From: Perkinsus chesapeaki
Taxonomy: Eukaryota > Perkinsozoa > Perkinsida > Perkinsidae
Direction of reading: 5' to 3'
DNA length: 62,667 bases
NCBI GenBank assembly: GCA_013115145.1
Contig: JAAPAO010000146.1
Coordinates: forward strand, 1-62,667
Positions within the stretch are counted from its first letter, which is position 1, and the number at the start of each line of letters is the position of its first letter. The notes under the pieces are model-generated. The model ran no database searches. It was not told the origin of the DNA and saw only the letters and a program-made list of their open reading frames with translations. This document shows positions 31,991 to 43,277 of the stretch, piece after piece. The position numbers and the translations under genes are program-made.

Positions 31991-32446
31991 GTAGGAAGGG
32001 TATGCTTAACTAACATGGCTATACTGAGATAATTACGGCGAAGTAGTTCTATAATCTATAGTTGGTATAATCTCAAGGATATCGACTTTTCTTATTATAT
32101 ATACCTGTGGTCTTGAGTTTCTCAGTTTGGAGTGGATGTTTGACAACTGTCTTTTAGCCGGAATGCCCATCCGGGGAGTGCATTGTTTCGGGATAGAATG
32201 TTTCCACAGTAAACACTAAGCTAATTACAGTGCTCTATTACACTGAACTACCATGAATGGTAGCAATCTGTGTCGTGCATTGATACTCATAGAAATACCG
32301 GTAGCGATTATTTAATGATTAAGTTTATCGAATCACCGCTGTTTCGCTGCTAGTGATAAATTTATTTATCATAGCTGTTTGGTGATAAATAAACTTTTAA
32401 GCTCCTCTCTTATTACACAATACCATCAATAACTATGAAACAATCG
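31991..32446. other. Convergent intergenic region
   Basis: AT-rich 455-nt spacer between convergent genes. It contains the imperfect palindrome TGATAAATTTATTTATCA at about 32353 and a nearby partial repeat of it, GTGATAAATAAAC. These could help 3'-end formation of either gene, but no specific signal can be proven. Confidence 0.35.
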
Positions 32447-34332
32447 TTACGCATCATCATCGTCGGCATCGCCACGGCCGGCAACAAACTTGGCTGCCGA
32501 CTTGCTATCAACAGCGGCTGCCTCAAGCGCCTTCTTTCGGGCTTCAGCTTGGGCGACGTGCGTATAGTACCTAACACTGATAATATGGAAAAAGAAAGCG
32601 GTGGAAGACTGACATTCTCCCTTTCGGAATCTGTTCTTGCGGATCTGGGTCTCCAGGCCGCGGACGCGCCCAGAACTTTGTGCAATTGTCATGGCTCCCT
32701 GAGACCATCAAGTGACCAAGGGGATGGTACGCTAATGCCCAAATGGACCTGCCATTAAACCAGTAGTGAAAAACTGTACCAAGGCAAGAGGCAATATTGC
32801 AGAGTAGACAGGGTAGAGCCTCACCCATCATGAGCGCCAATTAATGACTCTATTGGTTTTGCATCCTGTGCAACATCCCAGTGACATATCTGACCATCAT
32901 AGCTACCAGAGGAAAAGATACCAACTGCTGTAGGATGCCACGATAGACCTGAGAGCCGGGAGTGACTAGTATTAGCGAGAGGCGATTCCTACTTGTAATC
33001 TCACGCGTATGACCCTTGAAGACTTTGTCAATGCTCATCTTCCGTACGTCCATCATTTTAATCAATTGGTCTCGGCTACCCGAGATCAACCACTGGCCAT
33101 TGGGACTCCACCGTACTCGCCCCACCACAGACTGCAACAAACAATTTCTGCTGTCGTTCGCGGGCTGTGTAAGATCACCTTATGAGCGTATATAGTCGTT
33201 ATCGCCTCACTCTGGCGAGGGTCCCACAATTTAATGTTGAAGTCTTTGGAACCGGTAGCGACTAAACTCATCGATGGATGCCAGTCTATCGTCTTCACTT
33301 CCCAACCGTGACCATTAAACGTTCCTAAAGAGAATGCCTGTAGCCACGCCGATGAGTGCCACTTACGCTCCTCCTTGAAGGTTGGGAAGTCCCAAAGCTT
33401 CGCGGCATTCTCATCAGCACAGGATACAAACTTAGCTCCGGATGGTGAAACGCCTAAAGATTCCCAGCATGTTCGCATGGACAAGTATGGTTCCATACTT
33501 AAATCACGCACAGTTTCTTGATGAGCCTCAATCTGCTTGAAACAGAAATAGTTCGAGTTCCACACCTGTGAAAGTGTAGCACGTATTAATTAGTATTAGT
33601 TTAGTCGCTACTTTTATCAAACCACTTGAATCTCCAGAGAGAAGGTTAGCGCCATCAGGAGTCCACTTCATTGCTCGGATGGACGCTGTGTGTGCCTGGG
33701 AGACTCCGTCATCTCGATCGATAAACTGACGCCAAAGCCTCACCTGCATCAAGTTCTCGAAGTTGAAGTGAACTCCATTCCACAATGTAAACTCCCCTGT
33801 CTGCGAGCCCGTCAAGACTCGCTGACCTGAACACCCGCGTGCAGCGACGATTCCGATGCTTCTCGCGCTACCGTTAGGCTGCCACTCTACACAGTTAATG
33901 GCACAACGCATCTTATTGATGGCTGTATGGATGTACTTGCACAGTATCGGTGACTCGTAACCGAGATAGCCTGGGCCCATCTGACAGCGGTCAGTCGTCT
34001 TCCCCGAATCTCCACCAGCTCAGTCCGTACGTCTTTCATATAAGAGAGATGCGCCTTTTGATTCCCTCGCTTGTAGAGTGGGCGATGCTGTGTAAGCAGC
34101 ATGTCCGTCTTGTACTTGATTAACGTCGGGTTGTAGTCTATCATCCGTCGAAGGTACTTCCTACGAAACAGACAATCGGCGTCCCCGTTGCAATGCAGCG
34201 ATCTTCTTACTTCTTGGGCTGCCCTCGCTCATCCCTATCAAAGGCATCATCGAACAGGAAGTGTGGATGCCCTCCACCTAGACCACCGCCCATCCCGGCA
34301 CCGCCTTGATGCGGCATACCGAGATTCTGCAT
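32447..34332 (-). CDS. Pre-mRNA 3'-end processing WD40 protein (WDR33/Pfs2/FY-like)
   Basis: WD40 propeller subunit of the cleavage and polyadenylation factor, which in relatives reads the AAUAAA signal. It starts [17 protein letters not shown] (34332), with a Gly-rich N-terminus, then [17 protein letters not shown] spliced to [19 protein letters not shown], which is the family N-terminal signature. WD repeats follow: [61 protein letters not shown] with [33 protein letters not shown], and [19 protein letters not shown]. The tail is short and acidic (RGDADDDDA), without the long collagen-like region of animals, so it is Pfs2-like in length. A hydrophobic open stretch just upstream of the chosen Met is not included. 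Confidence 0.88.
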
Positions 34333-34724
34333 CTTAGCTAGGCCAAGGATACCAAAAAACGGCAGCAACAACCCTGCAGGTCCAAACCACTAAACGGCAA
34401 ACCCAAGTGAAATAAACATCAGAAACACATCCCCTCATGCAAAGTGAAGCAGCATCACCAATAACCCCTCGGGGCGGGCATCGTACTAGAGTAGCCATTC
34501 TTCCAAGTCCTCCTGTTAGTGTAGCTCTTATGGGGACCTGAAGAGTGTGTTGGAGTGGAATCTATTGACGGGCTTTACCTCCACTACACCAGATACCATT
34601 CGGCCATCGCATTGCATAGCCGCCCTTGAAGCTCGGGAGGAGACGAACCTGACGGATCGTGGAGAAGAATGACACATGCGATGCTGAAACGCACACCTCA
34701 GCCGGTAGCAAGCAAATTACGTAA
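34333..34724. other. Intergenic upstream of WDR33-like gene
   Basis: About 390 nt. It holds a hydrophobic in-frame extension of the WDR33-like gene (to about 34392), then nothing I recognise before the tRNA. Confidence 0.4.
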
Positions 34725-34796
34725 GGGCGTGTGGTGTAGTGGTATCACGTCTGCTTTGCATGCAGAAGGCCCCGGGTTCAAACCCCGGCACGTCCA
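34725..34796 (+). tRNA. tRNA-Ala (anticodon TGC)
   Basis: A 72-nt cloverleaf: acceptor GGGCGTG with CACGTCC, anticodon stem TCTGC/GCAGA enclosing TTTGCAT (TGC), T arm CCCCGGGTTCAAACCCCGG, discriminator A. The D arm is GGTGTAGTGGTATCA. It is the only plus-strand gene within the long minus-strand array. Confidence 0.95.
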
Positions 34797-34966
34797 TTTA
34801 TTCCTATTCCTTTCCCATTCGTTACCTTCATAAAGAGTGTATCCTCCTTGTCTATCATATATCGTAACTTGTACAGCGTGTCATGGAGCAGGTCCGGGAA
34901 TCTCTCCCAATCCAAGTCTTGCAAGAATGCTATGAGAATCTCCCGTTCCGGCTGAAACCAAAGGAA

Positions 34967-36248
34967 TCAACTGGCCCGAATCCGCCGCTGCGAAACTTCT
35001 ACAACTTGCTGGCTCTCATACTCCTCCATGTTCAGTATTCTCACTGGGCTTTGCGTACAGAACCAAGCAGCATACTCCCTAAGGAATGTATCCGCACATC
35101 CCGCTAACACTTCCTCGTCTTGAGGTGCTGCAAGGTACGCTTCTAAGGAGTGTTCAATCCTTTAGTCTACTCCAATGAGCCCAGGGTAATACATTACCTA
35201 CTGCCCGCTTCAACTTCTCACTTACTCCATCACGCCCAGCATACAGCCGTAATCTGCCACGCGCAGCCAACTGATGATCATCAAGGTCCGCAAAGCCTGT
35301 GATCTTCTTGAACGACAACATTGACTCGAACTCCATCAGCGCCTGATAATGTATTCCCCTCCTCCATAAATTATATTACTCCCTCATCGCCCTCCAACTC
35401 CTCCAGTTGCCCTCGTTCAACCGCCTCCCCTAATCTGCCCTTCGCTTCTTTATACGGGGTTGATGACATAAAGTCCTGCTTGAACCATCTGCCGAGATGC
35501 TCTAGCGTCATCGCCGGATCTCCCCCAGTTATCTGAACACCAGTCATCCTGACCCCAGAGGGGTCTAAACACCTCTGTTGATCGTCAGCGACGGGAGGTA
35601 TACACATTTTACCGTACAGTGTATGGCATCTAGTCAAGTGCCATTATGCTACCAATGAAGCGAATTCCAGAAAATGATGTATCGAATCAAGGACTGCCCG
35701 ATCTAGTGTCGACGCGAGGAAGAGAGTCTACTAAAAAAGTCAATACTACCACTCTTTGCATCATTCCACCATGCCACAGCTGCACAGTTGGGACATTCAT
35801 TACGAATATGGATGCAGCATGCTCTGGTTGCTTCAATATATCAACCGTCATAATGCCTAGCTTCGGATACTCCTTCTCAACGGCCTACAACGACCTCTGT
35901 GTATCGAAGAGGGCAAGAAAGAGACCCCATCAAATCTTCGGTACATAAACAGGAGAATGGTATAACCTGTATAAGATGCCGCGTCCTATCCTCCACATGC
36001 TCCGCTGTCGCCACAACCATCAGCAGATCACTCGCCCCCCGTGTGCCCCGAGGATGCCTTAGCAGCTGGCGGAATCTGCTGGGGGAGGCAGGCGCGGCCT
36101 GCACGGCGGCGGCCTCCATCCGTAAGACGCTCTGCAACATCATAAGCCCTACAAAACAACTGGCATGCCCATGGTCGGAATTAGCTGCACTTGAACGACA
36201 AGACACGGACAAGTGAAAAAAGTTGGTGCTCTGAAGAAACAGTGTCAT
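34967..36248 (-). CDS. Thioredoxin-fold protein lacking CxxC
   Basis: Multi-exon minus-strand gene ending EVSQRRIRAS at 34967. A start at 36248 (MTLFLQSTNFF) or a later Met is possible. One exon (about 35750-35890) reads EYPKLGIMTVDILKQPEHAA then IFVMNVPTVQLWHGG, which is the beta3-helix-beta4 part of a thioredoxin fold with the cis-proline VPT loop. The preceding exon (SDLLMVVATAEHVEDRTRHL) would carry the active-site strand and helix, but has no CxxC, so a redox role is unlikely. Downstream exons (MTGVQITGGDPAMTLEHLGR, FKKITGFADLDDHQLAAR) are unassigned. It begins only about 35 bp after the stop of the next gene upstream. Confidence 0.55.
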
Positions 36249-36282
36249 GTATAGTCGTCGTCCTCCCCTAAATATCAAACTA

Positions 36283-37430
36283 CTAAATTTCATCATCATC
36301 GTCGGCATCATCGGGAAGGATCTCTTCATCATCATCGGAGTTACTGCCGTACGTCTCATCTACAACAAGTACAGATAGGCCATAAATACTACGGCCATAA
36401 TTCAGCGATTTGCCACTTATAATGTGCTATTTTGCACCCCGCCTTGCGAGATATACACGTACAGGCTTATCCTGTGCGCCCTATCGAGCTCTCGATCCCT
36501 GCATGATGATGCACGCCACCATGTTCACTACCATCATCGTCCATGTCATCATCATCATCATCATCATCCTCTTCCTTCTCATCATTAGTCTTATCGGTTG
36601 CTTCCTCATCCTCATTATCATTATCCATGTCTTCCAAATCCCCTTCCGCTGCTTCACGTAACTCCCTTACTTTCTCAACAAGCAGCGCCTTCTCTTGTTC
36701 CACCTGACCAACATCTCCCAGTCAGGTGCCCATTACAGCTCACCGCCGCCGCATCCTGTAGCACCTCCACAATCGCCTCGTAGTCACAGTTATCATCTGA
36801 AACTCTACAATGCGGATCTACTCACCGCAATACTGGCCGCCCTACCAGCTCGGCATAGGGCGGGAGCGCTACTCCCTGTGGCGTCCTTCACATCTTCATT
36901 GAAAACATCAACCTTGCTTGCTGTCAGAGTCAGTAAGGCCTGAACATACCCAACTGTAGACGGCAGTGCTGTATCATCCCAGACATCGGAGCTAGCTCCA
37001 TCACCCATCCCTCACAGCAACAGCCGTTGGACATTATTTAAGCGTATGTTATGCCCATAGAAGTATCCAATGTAGGGGGACAGTTGCGATAACGATGAAC
37101 CACAACTCACCTGAGTGTTGCCGAATTCCCATGCCCAGAAGATAGCACCGCGTCCATCACCAGACCTCTCAAAAATGGCCTTTGGGTTGGTTATAAGCTA
37201 CAACACTCCTCTTATAGACAACTCATCAAACTAATCCTTATTACAAAGGTCCTGAAGGTATCGGCCGCTTCTTCTCCCATCGACATCATCTGCCATATCC
37301 TGACAGTGATGCCTGTCTGAGCAATACACTGTAAATGCATTCCTTACTGAGTGGTAGTAGGAGTGTCCTGCCACTCCACACTCGCCATAGCGGCTCCGAT
37401 AGCGACGGCAGCGATAAGAGTGAAACGCAT
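36283..37430 (-). CDS. Secreted acidic protein, unassigned
   Basis: The minus-strand gene starts MRFTLIAAVAIGAAMASVEW (37430), a clean signal peptide. Spliced pieces then read HHCQDMADDVDGRRSGRYLQ, LITNPKAIFERSGDGRGAIF with WAWEFGNTQ, VGYVQALLTLTASKVDVF, and DDNCDYEAIVEVLQDAAA joined to VEQEKALLVEKVRELREAAE. A run of 8 Asp encoded by repeated ATC/ATG triplets on the plus strand follows, and the gene ends DDDEEILPDDADDDDEI. Introns are 30-100 nt. The single cysteines and very acidic tail suggest a lumenal or secreted calcium-binding type of protein, but I recognise no family. One junction near 37020-37110 is not phase-resolved. Confidence 0.55.
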
Positions 37431-37574
37431 TTGACTGGAATAAAAAATAGGCTGCCCCACTATTGCCCGAAGTAGAACGCAGATCGAGCGGGTGGTAGTG
37501 TCAAATTGAACTGAATCCTCCCCAACTGGATGAAGTGGTACAATTATTGGGTACAGTGTTATACACAGGAGTGG

Positions 37575-40047
37575 TCAGTGAGCCGGGGGAGGAGGAGGAG
37601 GCACTGCTGCTGCTGGTGAGCGATGAGATGGGCCATTCCTCAGCGAACGCTGGACATTATCCTTGCAGATGGGACAGTCAGTATTCCGTCTCAGCCACTC
37701 ATCAATACACGATGTGTGGAAGACATGGCTGCATGGTAGCACTCGAAGCGGAGGATCAGTTGCTGAATAGGATTGGAGCTGGAGATATCCTGGGCAGTGT
37801 GGCTTACGTTCAAAGTCATTGAGGCAAATCATACATTGATCCTGATTATGCTCCCTAGGCGCCGTGGCTCTGAAGAAACAACACACACTGTCGCAGCTAC
37901 TGTGGGCTCGGCAGCACAATACAGTCACATTATCGAGGGACAACCAAGGGACTTCTCATAGGTGCGGTGAGGAACAAAAATTGATTCAAAAGAGGATTCC
38001 GTATCAAAGATATAATGTAAGTATAGGAAAAGCCCTTGAAGTTCCTACATAACAGTCCAGAAGGGGTTTACCACTCTGTATCTCTACAAGGTAAGTGTGA
38101 CTCTCCACCGCCCCCCCCGCCCATTAGTACGGTTGTGTAGGTATGCTATTGATAGTAGCCTGGTCCAATCCAGAGCGACTTGAAAGCGTCTCTTGCAAGT
38201 CCATTAGCCTCTCATATACATCCCCACTAGCCTGTCCATTAACAATAAGCCCTCAACATCTCCCACACCCACTACCATCATGTCCGTATTCAATAACAAC
38301 ATCTGAAGTCCTGGGGGGAGGTGCTGCAACTGCTGAGCCATCTCCGGCGATAGCAGATTACGCAGAGTAGGAGGGACACTGCCTTCACAAAAGATAGTCG
38401 TTGACCTATCCTCCAGCTTACAACAACACCGCCATTCTTAATACTACCGCCCGACTCTCCTCCTCTCAAACCCACTAGCCGAGTTGAACGGCTCAGCAGC
38501 CACCACTTTAAACTGAACCTAATCGCCACCTGGCTGTAGTAATGCTGACCTTCCCAAGCCTACCCCATGGAAATCAAAGATATCATTAACTGCATATGTT
38601 CGCAATGGATGAGCCTTGAAATAGGGCTTCAGATAGTCGTTCCACAAATCATACTGGTATACTCTAGAGGGAGGTAATATTCCCTGGCCGGTCCTTTCTC
38701 TTTATCCTTACCTCGATAAAGTGTCTTGAAATGGCACAACATGTATCCTAGTGAACTCCTGACTATTATCAATATTTACATACATAGTAGTGTCCGATGT
38801 AACAACACCATGGGGACAGGGAGGCTCTGAAGAATAAGAAGAAGAAGCATGAACGATGCCAACGCGACCAGGCGGAAACGGGGGCAGCTAACTGACTTTT
38901 ATCCTCAGTTATTAATAAAATTTACCATGGTGACACGCACTAGCAGCGTGCCCCAGCAAGCTTACTAAGATCACACCTTGAACTATTGGGGACGACGGAG
39001 CGAGACTGACTCCAGACATATCCAAATAGTGTAGGTATCCTGCCTATCCCCACATTACCTGTAGCAGCCACCACAAACTTCAAACCAAAGATGTCTATAG
39101 TATGGTTAACATCTAGTATTTGGGTTATCCGTTGAGGATGGTTACTGAATTGTGACTGGAAATAAGGTGCCACATAATTACCTATCAAAAACCACACTAC
39201 TACTATCACCACCACCGATCCGCCGCCCTCTACTACTGAATAAAGCCTCTTCAGAGTTAATCTCGCCATGCTGGTCTGTACATACCAACTGAAGCTTTGT
39301 TAGCTTCTCAACAGGCGGCCCCTCTATAAAAAACTCAGTATCCTTCACTATAATACCTCCTTCCTTTGGCAGCACCGATGCCACTATATACCTTATCAAG
39401 ACCAATGCTCCACAAGCGTTACCACCTACTCCCTTACTGTTCACCATTATCCCCCATAAACACATCATCCTCACTAACTGGTGTCCTCTCTGACCGCAGC
39501 GCCTTCAATGCACCGTTTAGTTGGTCTGATATAATCCACAATCCCCCACACCAAGCTCTCTCATCACTACCAAGAGCGTCCATGTTATTAACTTCACCCC
39601 CCAGCGGTAGTATATGGCATTTCTGCAAGGGCTGGTCCTCCACCGAAGCCTTTGGTGTTTTACGCTCTGCTGGTGGCGGTGGTGATGCTGATGACATCCG
39701 GTGGTGACTCGGGACCGATTCCTGGTGCACCCATAATTCCCATGCATGCCCGCCATCACACGTACACTCGTTACGGTCGACCCGCTTCCCTGCGGCCCCA
39801 CCGGTTCACTAGCCTTAGTCGTTACCGACGCAACTCTCACTAAAGGTGGTGATGCTGGTGCTGCTGCTGCCCCCATAGCAGAGGACTCTGCCCCTCCTGT
39901 AGCTGGTCCATCTAAGACCTCCGAGATATCCTCATTACTGCTGCTATAAATAACACTACCTGATGCGGTAGTGTTTGGGCCTGGATTGCTCTGTAACCAA
40001 CGACGCCTCTGCTCCTCCCTATAGGCAGCTAAATCATTATCAGCCAT
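37575..40047 (-). CDS. RING-H2 E3 ubiquitin ligase, membrane anchored
   Basis: Large multi-exon gene starting MADNDLAAYREEQRRRWLQS (40047) with a Ser/Ala/Pro-rich N-terminus. A central part has a membrane span (GGGSVVVIVVVWFLIGNYVA near 39190) and lumenal-like strands (IDIFGLKFVVAATGNVGI). Near the C-terminus lies a RING-H2: CMICLNDF, then LPCSHVFHTSCIDEWL and CPIC, with the C3H2C3 spacing, and the end is Pro-rich (AAAVPPPPPPAH). In this class the E2 binds the RING and substrates are membrane or secretory proteins. Exon limits between 38000 and 39700 are only partly solved; pieces such as LRNLLSPEMAQQLQHLPPGL are clearly coding. Two adjacent genes cannot be excluded. Confidence 0.65.
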
Positions 40048-40780
40048 TCCTCAAAACAAACAGAAACAACAAACTATCCTGACACCCATGTTAAATCACC
40101 TTCGCTGTACCAATCAGCAGTTACACTCTACCGCGAGCGCCAGTAAGCATTTGTCAATTGACTCTGGTGATAGTACGAATACGATAACACTGTCTACCAT
40201 GGCAGTGTCGGAATACCCGACAGTTAACCTTCGAGTCCTCGACTTCACCGAAATTGTATTCTGAACGGTTGCAGGCTTGAACGGTAGAACTCCTGACTAA
40301 AGCTAGTTCTTGAAGGTTGGTTGCTCCGGTGATTAAGCGACAATGTATATATGCTCATTGCCATGTCCTTTCTCGTACTGCTCCCAAGTGGAGATATAAC
40401 AGTAAAAACAATCCGCAATATGGCTTACACTGTGGAGGACACCTATCACTGCTACTCTTGCCGAATGCGACGCGATATAACACACTTGAGGAGACGAAGA
40501 TCAATTATCAGTAACTACTACTGAACGGTGATATCATTGTAAGACAGTAAACTATCCAGACTACAAGTAACAATATAGATGACAGTGAGGCGGCATCACA
40601 TAGTCACTCGTTACAAAGTATCGTTATCCTTTATAATCCGACAACCCCAGTTTATGTTAAGTTGAAAACACAACACTATATAGTATCCACATTGATCTCC
40701 AGATCACCGGAATCTCGAGTGCGGTGGTAGCAGTAGCAAGTACTCCCAACGACAGCAGCAACTTTCCATCATTACACTGC
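40048..40780. other. Intergenic, no gene seen
   Basis: About 730 nt between the RING gene start and the uS15 stop. AT-rich; no open frame with protein-like composition and no RNA gene recognised. It should contain the promoter or trans-splice site of the RING gene and the 3' end of the ribosomal protein gene. Confidence 0.5.
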
Positions 40781-41236
40781 TTAAGAAACGACGGCAGCGG
40801 CCTGGAGGGGGCTGTACTTCCAGGAGGCGGGGAGACGCTTCTCACGACGGTAATAACGGGCCAATCTGTAGATCCTGGATTCAACCAAAATAAGACGGAA
40901 CTTGGCGTCCTTGTCCTTGCGGTTGTGCTCCATATGCTTGCGGATAGAGACGGCCTTCTTCATAAGATGGTAGAGATCCTCGGGCAATTCAGGGGCCAAA
41001 CCTCTGAGCTTGAGGATACGGAGGATCTTGTTACCGGTGAGGAAACGGACCTGGGGGACGCCGTAGGAATCACGAAGAGTGACACCAATCTGGGAAGGAG
41101 TGAGACCCTTCTTGGCGAGCTTGCAGATGTTCTCAGCGCAATCCTCAGGGGTCATCTTGACCCAAGCGGGAGTCCTACGACGATAGGGAAGGGCACTGGA
41201 CGAGATGCCCTTACCTCTTCCATACATTCGACCCAT
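40781..41236 (-). CDS. RPS13: 40S ribosomal protein uS15 (RPS13)
   Basis: Complete uS15 of the cytosolic small subunit in one exon, 151 residues, the same length as in animals. It starts [20 protein letters not shown] and carries [60 protein letters not shown] and ends QAAAVVS. Codon choice is biased like that of the pyrophosphatase, as expected for high expression. It is intronless in an intron-rich window. Confidence 0.98.
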   Translation of the reverse strand: MGRMYGRGKGISSSALPYRRRTPAWVKMTPEDCAENICKLAKKGLTPSQIGVTLRDSYGVPQVRFLTGNKILRILKLRGLAPELPEDLYHLMKKAVSIRKHMEHNRKDKDAKFRLILVESRIYRLARYYRREKRLPASWKYSPLQAAAVVS

Positions 41237-41736
41237 GGTGGCGGAGAGGTGGAGAAATTCGTGGACGATATCGGCCTAATCGATCACCGTGCGATTTAGC
41301 TATTTCTTGCATTTAGGCCAAATCTGCAGTGTTGCACGAAAACTTCATCCGCGGCGCAAAAGCAGCCGACCGACTAGTGCTGCCTAAATCTATAAACCTA
41401 TCAAGGCATATCGTGCCCATCAAATGACCAATAGCACTCTATATCACACTGCTCTCTATCTGCGATATTTTTCTGCACTCTTATAGTTTCTTTTCACCAA
41501 CCCTACCATTCGTTAGTTTCGCTATCTCTCACAGCTTTCGTGCGAGTCCTTATCACAGTATCTCGTAACCTTGTTTACCCTTTAATTGCCACTTAACAAC
41601 CTTTACCATCTTGATACGCCTCTCGGCATCAATGCTTGGGTTGTGACCCCTCAAATGCGGCGACCCCTTTCCGCTCTATACTTACAACACAACAGCAGCA
41701 CAGCAATCACCGAGTCTGAGACAGCCTTTACCACCA

Positions 41737-41760
41737 AAAGGTGAGACCCTTCCCAGCTCG
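41737..41760. repeat. 24-nt direct repeat, unit A
   Basis: AAAGGTGAGACCCTTCCCAG followed by CTCG; identical to unit B 158 nt downstream. Preceded by a CCACC/CACC-type context in both copies. Confidence 0.8.
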
Positions 41761-41894
41761 GGACCGTTTGACCATCAAGCAGCCCTTGAAGGGAACTGCT
41801 ACTCGAACCATTGGTGTACACCTTCACCCCCGCACTTCACTTTCAACACAAAATCATTCAAAAATCCCGAGACTAGGGGAGCCTTGATCACCTT

Positions 41895-41918
41895 AAAGGT
41901 GAGACCCTTCCCAGCTCG
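41895..41918. repeat. 24-nt direct repeat, unit B
   Basis: Exact second copy of the 24-mer at 41737, 36 nt before the stop codon of the peroxiredoxin gene, so it lies in its probable 3' UTR or downstream of it. Confidence 0.8.
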
Positions 41919-41953
41919 TTTATAAGTTGAAAACTGATAACAGCTGCTGCTGC

Positions 41954-42877
41954 TTAGGTATGCTTGGTGAGGTATTCGGCCACGCCTTCAGTGCTGGCCT
42001 TCATAGCCTCTTGCCCACGATGCCACGCCACCGGGCAAACTTGATCACCGTGACTGTCGGTGAACTCTAACGCATCCAAAATCTGAAATAGCACAACATA
42101 TGCAATTAAATTCAGCCCTACTACAACAAACAAGGATGCAGGTTGTTACTGAGCCATGATACTCACCCTAAGGACTTCATCAACATTCCTTCCCAATGGT
42201 AAATCATTCTTCAACTCAGATCGCACTTTACCCTCCTTATCAATGATGAACACACCACGGCAAGCAACACCAGGCTCGTCCAACAAGACCTGAAGTGCCC
42301 AACTAGCCCGACCAACAACAGCTTCATTAAACCTACTTGATAAGCCTTGGAAATCTCGTGCTTATTGTCGCTAATCATAGGATGGTTGATCTGCGTACCA
42401 AGGCCCCCCGCCGTTTTGGCGGTGTTCTTCCAAGCCTTATGGACATCAGCCGAGTCCACAGAGCATCCAAGAACCTGACAACGATAATATAACCTTTCGA
42501 ATGCATACAGTCCAAAGCCTACCTCAGCACCTCTCTTTTTGAACTCTTCCAGCTTGTTATGGAATTCGATAGTCTCCGTGGCGCATACAAAGGTGAAATC
42601 GCCCGGATAGAAGTAGAGTACTACGTACCTTACACACTCAAGATGCAATAACCAGCCTTACTGATTGAATGCCTTACTTTCCCTTGTAATCGGATGTGTT
42701 AATAGTCTTAAAGGTATTGTCAGGCATGCATGCCTTAGCCTCGAATGAGGGTGCTTGCTTACCAATAAGCGTGCCGAATGATCGGAATGCTAAAGGTGCC
42801 GCAAATCTGGCCATTGCAGGAGAGGCCAGACGAGCTGCCATCGGGGCGGCCATGCGAGCTGACAACGCGCCAAACAT
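41954..42877 (-). CDS. Mitochondrial-type 2-Cys peroxiredoxin (PRDX3-like)
   Basis: Thiol peroxidase reducing H2O2 and organic peroxides. The N-terminal 35 residues ([20 protein letters not shown]) are rich in Ala, Arg and Ser without acids, a classic mitochondrial presequence. The mature part starts [13 protein letters not shown]. The peroxidatic site is [12 protein letters not shown]; Ala replaces the usual Pro after the Cys. Then [37 protein letters not shown], and the resolving cysteine in [19 protein letters not shown]. It ends EYLTKHT at 41954, a C-terminal YF-like tail being absent, which in the family makes the enzyme less prone to overoxidation. There are four or more introns; exon 1 is 42877-42678. 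Confidence 0.92.
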
Positions 42878-43277
42878 TTTAAACCGGACAAAAACTTCTG
42901 ACAAGTCAAAAATTTGTACCAAAAACCGAAAAAAGGTTCGTCCTTCGAATGGGCGCTTCACCGTGACAAATCATCTGTTTGAGAGCGAGAAGGGCGGTGA
43001 ACCACTAGCAGGGCTAAACAAGTCCATCAAAGCGGACAAGCCACACAAAAAATTCATTGGCAAAGAAAGGCGGGCGCGGATTAAACTAGCGGAGCGAAGC
43101 GACTCATGTTTGGCCATTTTCATTGGCCGATTATGTCCACACAAGATACCTGCTGCCTGAAACAGTTACAGAAACACGTCATGCTACAGTGGCTTGCTCT
43201 TCAGTGCATTTTTAGCCTCATAAGTTGCATATCTGACACAACGAAAAGCTCATTTCTCTGCAATCTGCACACAAAGC
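42878..43277. other. Intergenic, no gene seen
   Basis: About 400 nt between the peroxiredoxin start and the RlmN-like stop, both on the minus strand. The first 90 nt are open in the peroxiredoxin frame but lack a convincing upstream Met. Confidence 0.45.

Larger units (their letters stand above)
41237..41953. other. Intergenic region with a duplicated 24-mer
   Basis: About 715 nt between the starts and ends of two minus-strand genes. The C-rich, T-rich strand nature (CTCTATC, CACCAACCCTACC) suggests a regulatory region for the uS15 gene. It contains two copies of a 24-nt direct repeat, listed separately. Confidence 0.45.

Noticed and set aside
32353-32395. AT-rich palindrome as a bacterial-type terminator
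   Set aside because: This is nuclear eukaryotic DNA; there is no reason to expect a rho-independent terminator, and the stem is imperfect.
36540-36575. ATC repeats as a CRISPR-like or regulatory array
   Set aside because: They are the reverse strand of an Asp-coding tract within an exon.
40724-41299. 191-codon plus-strand frame
   Set aside because: Antisense shadow of the intact uS15 gene.
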